From positions 1,798,001 through 1,862,000 of the forward strand of contig JADJPE010000005.1 of the NCBI GenBank assembly GCA_016713425.1: DNA of 64,000 bases, in the 5' to 3' direction. This document shows positions 8,577 to 17,214 of the stretch, piece after piece. The notes below the pieces were generated by a model that ran no database searches, was not told the DNA's origin, and was given only the letters and a program-made list of their open reading frames with translations. Source of the stretch: Deltaproteobacteria bacterium (GTDB lineage Bacteria; Myxococcota; Kuafuiibacteriia; Kuafuiibacteriales; Kuafuiibacteriaceae). The position numbers were made by a program, and so were the translations under genes. How positions within the stretch are numbered: position 1 is the first letter of the stretch; every line of letters starts with the position of its first letter.

Positions 8577-9722
8577 CTATCGTTGGACCATCGAGGGCTC
8601 GAAGAGGACAACCGAGTTTCCGGTGCTTCGGGCGCGCGCCAGCGCCGCCTCAGCGGCGTCGCGCAGAAGATCGATGTTCATCGTGTCCGTTGGAAGCGCG
8701 GCAATGCCGAAGCTTGCGCTCGTATGGAACTTCTCTTCCTCGGAGCTGGCTTGCCCCAGCGTTTCGCTGAACGAGGTCTGATCGAGCGCGTGACGAATGC
8801 GTTCCAGCACGACGAAGCCGGCGTCTTTCGGGGTCTCGGGGAAAAGAAACATGAACTCGCCACCTTGCCGTCGGGCCACGAAATCGACGTCGCGCACCAT
8901 GCCCGAGAACATCGACGAGATGCCCCGGAGGACACCGTCCGCGACGTCGATGCCGTGCTTCTCGATCACATGTTCGAGGTTATCTATGCTCGCGAGTGCG
9001 ACGCACAGCGGCCGGTCGTAACGCAGGGCGCGCGCGGCTTCTTTGCGAAATCGATCCTCTGCGCTGCGCCGATTGGGGAGACCGGTGAGCGGGTCGACGC
9101 CCGACATGCTGTCGAAGTCGATGTTGTTGAGGCTTTCGTCGATGTCCATTTCCATCTTCTGTTCCGCCTCTTTCTCCCGCAGGACCAAGTCCTGAGTTTG
9201 TGCGTGGAGCATCCGAGCCAGCTCGTCGCGGTCTCGTTCGGCGCGCACTTTGCTGATCGCCGTTTTGACCTTCAGCATCACAAGTTTCAGGTTGCTGAAC
9301 GGCTTGATCAAGAGATCGAAGGCCCCCAATTCGAGTGCGTCCGTGATCGCATCGATGGTCGGGTCGACGGTCAACATGAGGACTTCGACGGGTCTGTGAT
9401 GCTCCTTGATGTGTCCGAGCAACTGCATCCCAGACATATCAGGGAGTTGGCGTTCCATCATCACGATGTCGATGGGATCACGTTCCATGATCCGCGACGC
9501 CTCGGCGCCCGTCTCCGCGAGCGCGACCTCATGCCCTTCTCTTGCAAGGCGCACCTCAAGCATGCGCGCGATGTCTGGATCCGACTCGACGACCAGAACA
9601 CGTCCAGTCGTTGGCCGCAGCCAGAGGTTGTAGACGCCGGCCAGAGCCTTGGGTTCAGGCTCAGGTGCCCCGCGGGGAACATGTTTCGACTTCGAACCTG
9701 GGTCGTCGCTTCTCGATGCCAC
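8577..9722 (-). CDS. Degenerate response-regulator/GGDEF protein
   Basis: 381 aa. Residues ~40-160 form a receiver domain. It keeps the acidic pocket (ESD, 46-48), T118 and K140, but the phospho-acceptor position is Glu90 (IVMMERQLPDMSG) where Asp is expected. A Glu/Lys-rich coiled stretch (160-215) leads to a GGDEF fold starting at DPLTGLPNRR. The signature there reads RRQGGEFMF: one acidic residue of GG[DE]EF is missing (G287-G288-E289-F290), checked on the DNA at 8853-8864. The family makes c-di-GMP, but this copy is probably inactive as a cyclase and locked, or unable to be phosphorylated, as a receiver. The gene precedes metG by ~100 bp and is divergent from the 10-18.7 kb operon, which encodes c-di-GMP-receptor-type proteins. 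Confidence 0.85.
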   Translation of the reverse strand: MASRSDDPGSKSKHVPRGAPEPEPKALAGVYNLWLRPTTGRVLVVESDPDIARMLEVRLAREGHEVALAETGAEASRIMERDPIDIVMMERQLPDMSGMQLLGHIKEHHRPVEVLMLTVDPTIDAITDALELGAFDLLIKPFSNLKLVMLKVKTAISKVRAERDRDELARMLHAQTQDLVLREKEAEQKMEMDIDESLNNIDFDSMSGVDPLTGLPNRRSAEDRFRKEAARALRYDRPLCVALASIDNLEHVIEKHGIDVADGVLRGISSMFSGMVRDVDFVARRQGGEFMFLFPETPKDAGFVVLERIRHALDQTSFSETLGQASSEEEKFHTSASFGIAALPTDTMNIDLLRDAAEAALARARSTGNSVVLFEPSMVQR

Positions 9723-10080
9723 TCTAATGCTCCAAGCTACCTAACTTCGTCCGTTCATCGCTCACTTCGTGAGCAATGCGCACGAACGACGGGGCCCTGA
9801 CGGAACTTGAATCTCTCAGCCGTTGAAGTTGCCGTCCCTCTCCGCGTCCGAACTTGCCTGATGTTCTAGTTCGAAACCAGACCGCGGGCTCCTGACGGTT
9901 CGAAACACCACTGAGGTCCACACTTGGCCCATTTGCCGGGGCAGGGCGTTCGGACAGGTCAGCCCGTTTGCATACTCTCGACGCGTTACGCCCACATGGG
10001 ATGCGAACCGCGGTCACATTCCGGCGTACTTCATCGCGACCTGTCCGATCGGACGTCTTTGGTGCTAGCGTCCCTCTTTG
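9723..10080. other. Divergent intergenic region
   Basis: 358 bp between the minus-strand REC-GGDEF gene and the plus-strand TPR gene. No ORF with coding character is seen (the 215-aa minus-strand frame here is Arg-rich and runs into the TPR gene antisense). It must hold promoters for both directions, but I see no clear -35/-10 pair. Confidence 0.5.
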
Positions 10081-11895
10081 GTGCCTCCGCGCGTCATCCA
10101 TCGGGTCGCGCTCGTGGTCGCGACGCTTTCCATTGTGACGGCGACGGGCACTGTTTCGGTCCGAGCTTCCTCCACGCCCCTGGGCGGTCGCTACGTAAGC
10201 AGTCAGGCCTATCTCAACGCGCTCCAGGGCGAGCGCCTTCGACTCAAAGGCGATGTCGAGGGCGCGGAGAGGGCGTTTCAGGTTGCGCTCGCTTATGATC
10301 CCGACTCCAGTTACCTCGCGATCACCCTCGCCCGAATCATGTCCGCGCGGGGACGAAATCGGATCGCCCATTCACTGTTGGACCGAACGCTGGCCCGTGA
10401 CCCGAACCAAGGGTCCGCCTGGCGACTGAAAGGACAATTCGCGCGTCGGGAAGGTCGGCTCGGCCTGGCGGAGCAAGCCTTCCGAAGAGCCTATGGGCTC
10501 GAACCTCACGCCTTCCGTCGTGCGCACGACCTCGCACGCGTGTTGGTCGACAAAGGGGACTTTTCGGGTGCGATTTCGGTCGTCGAGCCGTATCTCCGCT
10601 CGGACTTCGACGATCCGCGTGTATTGCGACAGGTCGCCCGCATTGCGCGTCAATGTCGTCGTTGGGATGTCGCTGAGCGAGCGCTTCGGCGCGTTCTGAC
10701 TCTTGCGCCCAATGATCTGGCGTCGGCCGTCGACCTGTCGCGCGCGCTGGATGCCCAGGCACGAGACGATGAGGTCGTATCCCTCTGGCACCGGTACACC
10801 GCTTCGAATGTCGACGATGCGGCTGGCTTCATCGAAGCGACCCGCGCGCTTTTCTGGGCCGGTGAGCGGCGGACCGCGCGCGCATATTTGAGGCGCGCGA
10901 CGTCTCTGCTCGAGCGTCGACCCCGGTCTGATCCCGAGCGCCGCGTCTTGGCGCTTGCACTCGCGAAAGCGCTTACGGGTGTGGGGGCTTATCGCGAAGC
11001 GATCGAACACTTGGAAGTGATCGTCGCGCACAAGACTGCGGCGCCTCCGACTTTCCCGAAGGCCGATACGCCCGCGAATGCCGTTGTTTCAGCGGATGCC
11101 GTTGTTTCAGCGGATGCCCGTCTTTCAGCGGATGCAAACGGCGATGCTGAAGCGCTCCGTCTCCTCGGCGTTGCGCTTGCGCGGCGTGGGAAGTCCAGCG
11201 CCGCGCTGGCGGTGCTCGATCACGTGCCCCCCGAACATCCTGACTACGTCGAAGTTCGCCTTGAGATGGCACGGCTGCTTTCAGAGGATGGACGCCTGGT
11301 CGAAGCCCTCGACAGCCTCGATCGAGGCCGGCAGCGCTCGCCTCGATGGTCGCGCGCGCCGGAGTTGGCGCTCGCGAGCTCGGTGCTCTTGGCGCGTCTC
11401 GGCCAAGAGCGCGCCGCCATGACACTGTACTCGACCTCGAGTGCGAGCGTTGCCGTCGATCGTCAGCGACAAGCGGAGTGGCGAGCGGAGTGGCGAGCGC
11501 GCATGGCGAAGACCGACCCCACCACCGAGTCTGAAATCGGGAGATGTTCCCGGTCCGCGTCCGAGTTTGCGTCCGAGTTTGCGTCCGAGTTTGCGTCCGA
11601 GTTTGCATCCGAGTTTGCGCCGGCGTTCGCTTTCGACTTCGCGTCTGAGCCCGCTTCTGGGTCGTGGGGGCGACTTCGACGACGACTCCAGCGAGCCCGC
11701 TGGTTGGAGCCGCTGGAGCCCCACTGGTCCGAATGCCTGGGAGATCTTGCCGTGCGAAGCCATCGTTATCATGAGGCGCGCCGGGCGTATGCGCGTAGCC
11801 TCCGCGGCTGGAGGCGCAAACAGCGGGCGCTCGTATTCGGCGCGGACCGTGATCTCCATCGCGTTCGAAACAAGTTGGCGACGCTCTCTGGTTAG
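10081..11895 (+). CDS. Exported tetratricopeptide-repeat protein
   Basis: 604 aa from GTG 10081 (a TTG directly before it is an alternative). The N-terminus is a signal peptide (VIHRVALVVATLSIVTATG). TPR helical pairs run from about residue 40 to 410 (for example GDVEGAERAFQVALAYDPDS and GRLGLAEQAFRRAYGLEPHA), with another pair near the C-terminus. Two low-complexity inserts are tandem DNA repeats: a 3x18-bp unit coding for AVVSADA (about 11080-11137) and a 12-bp unit coding for SEFA (about 11560-11610). It is likely a periplasmic scaffold. The next gene starts 8 nt after the stop, so this is the first gene of an apparent operon to 18731. Confidence 0.75.
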   Translation: MPPRVIHRVALVVATLSIVTATGTVSVRASSTPLGGRYVSSQAYLNALQGERLRLKGDVEGAERAFQVALAYDPDSSYLAITLARIMSARGRNRIAHSLLDRTLARDPNQGSAWRLKGQFARREGRLGLAEQAFRRAYGLEPHAFRRAHDLARVLVDKGDFSGAISVVEPYLRSDFDDPRVLRQVARIARQCRRWDVAERALRRVLTLAPNDLASAVDLSRALDAQARDDEVVSLWHRYTASNVDDAAGFIEATRALFWAGERRTARAYLRRATSLLERRPRSDPERRVLALALAKALTGVGAYREAIEHLEVIVAHKTAAPPTFPKADTPANAVVSADAVVSADARLSADANGDAEALRLLGVALARRGKSSAALAVLDHVPPEHPDYVEVRLEMARLLSEDGRLVEALDSLDRGRQRSPRWSRAPELALASSVLLARLGQERAAMTLYSTSSASVAVDRQRQAEWRAEWRARMAKTDPTTESEIGRCSRSASEFASEFASEFASEFASEFAPAFAFDFASEPASGSWGRLRRRLQRARWLEPLEPHWSECLGDLAVRSHRYHEARRAYARSLRGWRRKQRALVFGADRDLHRVRNKLATLSG

Positions 11896-11903
11896 GCGAC
11901 AAA

Positions 11904-12734
11904 GTGTGTACCTTGAAGTTTGGCTCACCGTTCGCAGTTCTCTCAGGTCTTGTCTTTGGACTGGTCGCGCTCACGGGTGGGCTTGGCTGCCGCTCCCTGG
12001 GGGCGACCTCGGGTCCCGTCGGGCCAAGCCCCGAGTTTCCGCTCCCTCCACCCGGTGAGGTCCTGAAGGACATGCGAGATCGCGCCGCATCGCGCCAAAA
12101 CATGCGGGCGATGGGCCGAGTGACCTATTTCGGTCGCCAAGGGCGCGTACGCCTGCGCGCCGTGCTCCTCTCTGAGCGACCCGGGGCCTTCCGCGTTGAG
12201 CTTTTGTCTCCGGCCGAAGAACCGGTCGGAATCATGACCTGTGACGGGGAAGGTCTTTGGCTTCTGAAGGATCGACGCCTCATGACGGGGCCCGCGACAG
12301 CCGAGAACATTGCTCGGCTTCTCCCGATGCCGATGCTTCCCCACGAGATCGTCGACCTCCTCCTTGGGGGGCTTCCAAGCTCCGACCGATTCGAGCCGGT
12401 GTCGCTTTTGTGGGCTGATGTCTCCCACCAGATGTGGCGCCTGACGCTGAGTGGTCCATCAGGGGACGAAGTGCACCTCACGATCGATCCGACGCGTCAT
12501 GTTGTCCGGAGCGCGCGATTTGCCCGGGTCGACCGCCCGTCCATGACGGTCGCGTTCGATGACTTCAAACCGATCGATGGGCTGCCGGGCGAGTTTCCGA
12601 CCCAAATCGTTGTTCAGGTCCAAGGCGACGAGGACGTGCGCATCAAGCTCGAGTCGCTCGAGGTCAACGTGACGTTCGATTCGTCGTTGTTCTTGCTTAC
12701 TCCACCGTCCGGTATCTCACCTGAGCCGATGTAG
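11904..12734 (+). CDS. Putative LolA/LolB-like (DUF4292-type) lipoprotein
   Basis: 276 aa from GTG 11904. It has a hydrophobic N-terminus ending GGLGC with Cys29, a weak but plausible lipobox. The remainder alternates short beta-strands (GRVTYFGRQGRVRLRAVLLSERPGAFRVELLSP, then CDGEGLWLLKDRRL and FDDFKPIDGLPGEFPTQIVVQ), which is the pattern of outer-membrane lipoprotein sorting or DUF4292 half-barrels that hold acyl chains. It probably sits in the outer membrane. It follows the TPR gene by 8 nt and is 65 nt before the first MshEN gene. Confidence 0.6.
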   Translation: MCTLKFGSPFAVLSGLVFGLVALTGGLGCRSLGATSGPVGPSPEFPLPPPGEVLKDMRDRAASRQNMRAMGRVTYFGRQGRVRLRAVLLSERPGAFRVELLSPAEEPVGIMTCDGEGLWLLKDRRLMTGPATAENIARLLPMPMLPHEIVDLLLGGLPSSDRFEPVSLLWADVSHQMWRLTLSGPSGDEVHLTIDPTRHVVRSARFARVDRPSMTVAFDDFKPIDGLPGEFPTQIVVQVQGDEDVRIKLESLEVNVTFDSSLFLLTPPSGISPEPM

Positions 12735-12799
12735 CCGCAACCTATGAAGCGCGTTAATGTTCCGGGGCCGACGAACCGCGCGCTCGGGGACTGTACCGG

Positions 12800-13963
12800 A
12801 TGGCTCAACGAATCAGGCTTGGAGAGCTCTTGGTGCGCGCGGGCGTTCTCGATGAAGCTCGGCTCACCAGTGCCCTAGCTGAGCAGAAACGTTGGGGCGG
12901 GCGACTCGGGAAGATTCTCGTGAACATGGGCTACATGTCCGAGGATCTCTTGGTCAAAGCGCTTTCGAAGCAGCTCGGCATTCCGCGTGCCGACTTCGCC
13001 AGCATGAACCTTCCACCCGACCTGATCGAAAAGATGGACCCGGACTTCTTACACGAGCACGTCGTCTGTCCGGTCGCTTTCGATCCCCAACGCCGTCTCT
13101 TGACCCTCGCCATGGCCGACCCGACGCAACCGGGTCCGCTCGATACGGTTCGCTTCAAGACGGGACTGCGCGTCGAACCGCTGATTGCCGGCGAAGGTCA
13201 GATCGCGCAAGCGATCGAGAAACTCACGGACGCGGTCGCATCGCCCATGCCGATCGAGCGTGCGTCCGAGCGTCCGTCCGAGCGTCCGTCCGAGCGTCCG
13301 TCTCAAGGCCCCCCGGGACCCTTCAACGGTTCGGGATCGAAGGGGGCTCCACTCGGCGCGGCCTCGGGCGCCTTTCCGGGACCGTTCCCCGCGCCTTCGC
13401 CGTCGCCCTATTCGGCCTCGGCGCCACCGGTCGGTGCGGCCTCGTCGCCTCCATTTCCCTCGATGCCGGGGACGGTGCCGCCGTCGAACACGGGCGCGCC
13501 TCCCCCTTGGCTCCAGCAGGCCGCAGGCCGGGGCGCGGCGCCGATGGCCCCGGCGGTTCCGACCGCGCCAGCTCCGACTGCGCCGGCTCCGTTGTCTTCG
13601 AGGCCGAACCCGACGGGCGCCTTCACCTTCCCACCGAGCTCGTTTAACCCCGCGAATCCGAATGCCACGGGCGCGTTTCCTGGCCCACCAGGCGCACCCG
13701 GGACTCAGACGGGCGCTTTTTCCCTCCCGATGACGAGCGCGGTCGCACCGGGGGCCTACGCGATTCCGAGGCCACCCCCACCGACCCAGTCGCCTCAGCC
13801 GCATCAGGTTGCGTCGAATCTCGGCCCGGCTCAGGATATCCTGCGAACGCTCGAGGCCTCGCAGATACAGCAGCAGAAGGCAATTCGTGCCATGTTGGAG
13901 CTCTTGATCGAGAAGGGTGTCTTTTCCCGCGACGAGTATCTTGCAATCCTCAACAAACACTAA
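12800..13963 (+). CDS. MshEN-domain protein (c-di-GMP-binding type), complete motif pair
   Basis: 387 aa. Residues 6-29 (RLGELLV..G...LTSALAEQ) and 35-58 (RLGKILVNMGYM...LVKALSKQ) fit the two-copy MshEN consensus RLGxx-hydrophobic-xxG-xxxxxxL-xxxL-xxQ, with the expected 5-residue spacer. In the family this binds c-di-GMP with high affinity. No GspE/PilB ATPase follows. Instead there is a ~200-residue Pro/Ala/Ser linker (with a short PSERPSERPSERPSQ repeat) and a C-terminal helix (about 345-387) that may dimerise. It looks like a soluble receptor or adaptor. A second MshEN gene begins 17 nt downstream. Confidence 0.85.
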   Translation: MAQRIRLGELLVRAGVLDEARLTSALAEQKRWGGRLGKILVNMGYMSEDLLVKALSKQLGIPRADFASMNLPPDLIEKMDPDFLHEHVVCPVAFDPQRRLLTLAMADPTQPGPLDTVRFKTGLRVEPLIAGEGQIAQAIEKLTDAVASPMPIERASERPSERPSERPSQGPPGPFNGSGSKGAPLGAASGAFPGPFPAPSPSPYSASAPPVGAASSPPFPSMPGTVPPSNTGAPPPWLQQAAGRGAAPMAPAVPTAPAPTAPAPLSSRPNPTGAFTFPPSSFNPANPNATGAFPGPPGAPGTQTGAFSLPMTSAVAPGAYAIPRPPPPTQSPQPHQVASNLGPAQDILRTLEASQIQQQKAIRAMLELLIEKGVFSRDEYLAILNKH

Positions 13964-13980
13964 CAGCAACGGCAAGGACC

Positions 13981-16440
13981 ATGACGAGCACGAAGCTAGA
14001 TCGGGGCAGATTAGGGCAGTTCTTGCTCGAGCGCGGGCTGCTCGGGGTCGATGCGCTGGACGCCGCCTTGTCCGAACAGAGGGCGACGGGCAAGCGGCTT
14101 CCGCGCATTTTGTCCGACCGAGCCATCTTGGATGAGGATCGGTTGGCGAGGACGCTTGCGGATCATCTTGGTCTCGAGACCGTCAATCTGATCAACGCCA
14201 AGATCCACGATCGAGTGCTTCGTTTGATTCCCCCGGCCGCCGCGGCTCGATATGGCGCGTTGCCGCTCGCCATCAAGAAGGTCGGCGACGCGGAGGTCGT
14301 GTACGTCGCGATGATCGACCCTCTCGATACCGACGCCATCGCTGAGCTCCAGCGTCTCATGGGAAGGCCCGTGCGCGTGCTCGTGGGCGCGGGTTCCGAC
14401 GTGGACCAAGCGATTCTCGAGCACTACAGCGCGCTCGCCGATCGACGTGACGAAGAGTCGAGGGAATCCAAAGATCTCAAGGACGCGAAGGACGCGAAGG
14501 ACACCAGGGACTTGAGAGAGTCGAGAGATCTGAGAGCGCAAAAGCCGAGCGGGAAGACACCCACTGCCGCAGACAAGCCGTCGAACGCGGGGTCGGGGCC
14601 TCAGCGATCAAGACCACAGTCCAGTTCATCGCTGCCGACGGGGGCGCCACCTCGGGGCGCTCCGCGACCGACGTCTTCAACGGCGTCGACGTCTTCGACG
14701 CGCGCTGTCGCGCCACGCGTCGAGACCGAGTCTTCGCTGTCGGACGAAGAAATTCTGGCGGCCAACTTACGCGACCGATTTTCGAGTGACCCAGGCCCTT
14801 CGACGGGACAGGCTACGCCTGTTCATCGCGACCATTGGACGTCGGTTTCGAGTGACTTCGAGGTCGATGAACAGTTCCAAACCCAAGAATTGGTCTCCGG
14901 TCACGGCAAGTCGGCTGATGACGAGGCGCTCGAAGACTCAACCAGGGACCGCAGTGAAGAACCGCCGGAAGATTTGGACGAGTTGGTTGATCTGGATGAG
15001 CCACTCGGTGAGTCGTTCGAGACGTCGGTCGATGAACCGCTCGAAGAGACGCCGATCCCCGAGATTGATGCGGTCGAGGAAGTCGAGGCCGACGACGACG
15101 AAGCGCTGGCTTTGGAGGAGCCCACGGTTCTAGGGCGCGTCCTCCCCGGGGAGATGGAGTCTCAGATGGCGGAGACCCGTCGAATCCGTCCGCAGGATTT
15201 TGCGTCCAGCTATTTCGAGATGCCCTCGAAGAGATCGAAGAAGTCGGCGCTGCACCGAGATCCGGACGTGGCGGCGATGATCGCGACGACGCTCGAAGTG
15301 CCGGTCGAGATCGATGATGCGAGTCATCCATTCACGGGCCCGGCGATCGAGGAGGTGCCGACGGGTCTCGAACGAACCGGCATCATTCCAGCGATCAACT
15401 TCGAGAATGACGGCTTCACGCCGGCCCTCGCCGACCGAGGTGCCGTCGCTGGGGCGTTGGCCGGCGCAGGGGACATACCGACATCTTTGGACGCCGTGCG
15501 CGCGCGGCGCGATCCGATGCCTCCCTCTTCGGTCGTGTCTTCGGTCGTGGCATCAAAGGCATCGACGGCCTCGAATGCGGCCCCGGTTGCGACGACTTCT
15601 TCGCCGACCTTGGCATCAAGCACGCCAGCCTCGAGCACGCCAGCTTCGAGCACGCCAGCTTCGAGCACGCCAGCTTCGAGCACGCCAGCTTCGAGCACGC
15701 CAGCGTCGAGCACGCCAGCTTCGAGCACGCCAGCCTCGAGCACGCCAGCTTCGAGCACGCCAGCTTCGAGCACGTCGGCTTCGAGCACGGCGGCTTCGAG
15801 CACGGCGGCTTCGAGCACGTCGGCTTCGAACACGGCGGCTTCGAACGTGCCGGCGACCAGCGACCCGCAACAAGCAACGGCCGCGCAAGAAGCGCGACCG
15901 AGGGGCGATTCAGCGTCTGGCTGGTCATCCTCGCGGACGGACCGGGATCGTGTTCCGGGTCGCCGCCCCGGCGTTGCGACGGTCGAGGCGATCGAGGAAC
16001 TGGAAGCGGAGCCGATTCCGATCTTGGAGCCCTCCCAATTCCCGTCGTTCGCGCAGACGCGGGATGCGTCATCCGCGGGCCCGGCTTCTCGATTTGCGGC
16101 CTCTCGACCGCCACCTGAGTCGACCTCGGTCGACGACGAACCCACCAATCCCCGGATTGATACGCAGGTTATTTTTGACGTCCTCGACGCCCGTGGCGTT
16201 CCCGCCGTCGAGGATATACCGACCGGTGAGGCGTCTCCGCTTTCCGTCCACCGCGCGTCCGAGCCACCGCCGAGGCCTCTCAGTCGAGATGATGCCGCTC
16301 GGCTGGTGGCGCGGCTCGCTGCCGGCGAATCCCTGACGACCGCCGGGCGTGCCCAGCTGCTCTTGGCCTTGGGGCGGCTGTTCTTGCGCAAGGGGCTGCT
16401 GACCAAAGAAGAGCTGGAGGACGAACTCCGCCGGGGGTGA
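13981..16440 (+). CDS. Second MshEN-domain protein with degenerate second motif and long acidic/low-complexity linker
   Basis: 819 aa. The first MshEN motif (residues 10-33, RLGQFLLERGLL...LDAALSEQ) is intact. The second (39-62) reads RLPRILSDRAIL...LARTLADH, losing the Gly of RLG, the internal Gly and the terminal Gln, so the c-di-GMP site is probably half-formed. A ~120-residue helper domain follows, then charged and acidic linkers and a long SSTPA repeat (about residues 540-625). The last ~55 residues are helical (RLVARLAAGESL...LLTKEELEDELRRG) and resemble the end of a SHOCT/MshEN-type helical hairpin. It is coupled to the sigma factor gene, which begins 9 nt after its stop. Confidence 0.8.
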   Translation: MTSTKLDRGRLGQFLLERGLLGVDALDAALSEQRATGKRLPRILSDRAILDEDRLARTLADHLGLETVNLINAKIHDRVLRLIPPAAAARYGALPLAIKKVGDAEVVYVAMIDPLDTDAIAELQRLMGRPVRVLVGAGSDVDQAILEHYSALADRRDEESRESKDLKDAKDAKDTRDLRESRDLRAQKPSGKTPTAADKPSNAGSGPQRSRPQSSSSLPTGAPPRGAPRPTSSTASTSSTRAVAPRVETESSLSDEEILAANLRDRFSSDPGPSTGQATPVHRDHWTSVSSDFEVDEQFQTQELVSGHGKSADDEALEDSTRDRSEEPPEDLDELVDLDEPLGESFETSVDEPLEETPIPEIDAVEEVEADDDEALALEEPTVLGRVLPGEMESQMAETRRIRPQDFASSYFEMPSKRSKKSALHRDPDVAAMIATTLEVPVEIDDASHPFTGPAIEEVPTGLERTGIIPAINFENDGFTPALADRGAVAGALAGAGDIPTSLDAVRARRDPMPPSSVVSSVVASKASTASNAAPVATTSSPTLASSTPASSTPASSTPASSTPASSTPASSTPASSTPASSTPASSTPASSTPASSTSASSTAASSTAASSTSASNTAASNVPATSDPQQATAAQEARPRGDSASGWSSSRTDRDRVPGRRPGVATVEAIEELEAEPIPILEPSQFPSFAQTRDASSAGPASRFAASRPPPESTSVDDEPTNPRIDTQVIFDVLDARGVPAVEDIPTGEASPLSVHRASEPPPRPLSRDDAARLVARLAAGESLTTAGRAQLLLALGRLFLRKGLLTKEELEDELRRG
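15610..15850. repeat. 15-bp tandem repeat coding for SSTPA
   Basis: About sixteen units of TCGAGCACGCCAGCT with a few substitutions (later units have GTCGGCT or GCGGCT), all in frame within the second MshEN gene. The product is a Ser/Thr/Pro/Ala linker. The DNA is nearly perfect at its centre, pointing to recent slippage expansion. Confidence 0.95.
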
Positions 16441-16449
16441 CGTTGCGTG

Positions 16450-17214
16450 ATGGTGTCGCCGTCTGCGTCCGCACCTTCGTCCGCACCTTCGTCAGCGATG
16501 GCGTCCACGCCGGATGAGCAGCAGCCGTCCAAAGAGGTGACGGGTTCCACCAAGGCCAGTGACGCCAAGGCCGAATCCGATCGCGAGGATGCAAGGCTGC
16601 TCTCCGCCTTCAAGTCGGGTGATGCCAAGGCCTTCGAGCGTCTTCTTCGCAAGCACCGAAGGCCGGTCTTCAATTTCTGCTATCGCATGCTGAGGGACCG
16701 GTCCGCCGCTGAAGACGCCTTCCAGGAGGTTTTCCTTAGGGTCGTTCGGAGCGCCCCGAAATGGGAGGAGAGCGCGAAGGTAACCACTTGGATTTACACG
16801 ATTGCGAGGAATCACTGCATCGATGCCACGCGACGAGCGAAGTATCGAAGAACCACGTCGCTGGATCAGACGTTCAAAGGGCCGAAGGACGGCGAGGGGC
16901 CGAGCCTTCAAGAACGCCTTCGAGATGAAGCGGTGGTTCCGCCGGATCGAGGTGCAGAGAGTGTTCGGATGCGGCCACTCATCCTCGAAGCCATAGGATT
17001 GCTATCGGAGGAACAACACGAGGTTTTTGTGATGCGCGAATACGCGGGCCTGCCGTTTCGAGAGATCGCGCAAGTCGTCGGTGTTTCTGAGAATACCATC
17101 AAGAGCCGCATGAGGTACGCCCTCGAACATCTCAGGAAGTATCTTGCGGCCCACGGAATCGATGGCTCAGTCATTAGGGACGGCGAGGACGAAGAGGAGG
17201 GGAGTAGGTCATGA
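16450..17214 (+). CDS. ECF-type RNA polymerase sigma factor
   Basis: 254 aa from ATG 16450 (GTG 16447 is in frame just before it). After a ~50-residue Ser/Ala/Lys-rich N-terminal extension come region 2 (FERLLRKHRRPVFNFCYRML, then DAFQEVFLRVV and TWIYTIARNHCIDATRR) and region 4 (LSEEQHEVFVMREYAGLPFREIAQVVGVSENTIKSRMRYALEHLRKYL), with no region 3, as in group 4 sigma factors. It redirects RNA polymerase to an unknown regulon. Its stop overlaps the anti-sigma start (ATGA, 17211-17214). Placement directly after two MshEN genes suggests c-di-GMP input, which is an inference. Confidence 0.95.
   Translation: MVSPSASAPSSAPSSAMASTPDEQQPSKEVTGSTKASDAKAESDREDARLLSAFKSGDAKAFERLLRKHRRPVFNFCYRMLRDRSAAEDAFQEVFLRVVRSAPKWEESAKVTTWIYTIARNHCIDATRRAKYRRTTSLDQTFKGPKDGEGPSLQERLRDEAVVPPDRGAESVRMRPLILEAIGLLSEEQHEVFVMREYAGLPFREIAQVVGVSENTIKSRMRYALEHLRKYLAAHGIDGSVIRDGEDEEEGSRS

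Noticed and set aside
8529..9800. 423-aa plus-strand ORF
   Set aside because: Antisense to the REC-GGDEF gene, whose domains are clear.
10973..12103. 376-aa minus-strand ORF
   Set aside because: Antisense to the TPR gene and its repeats. RTQTRTQTR-type composition is a repeat artefact.
15324..16673. 449-aa minus-strand ORF with AGVLEAGVLEA repeats
   Set aside because: A shadow of the 15-bp repeat in the second MshEN gene, on the opposite strand.
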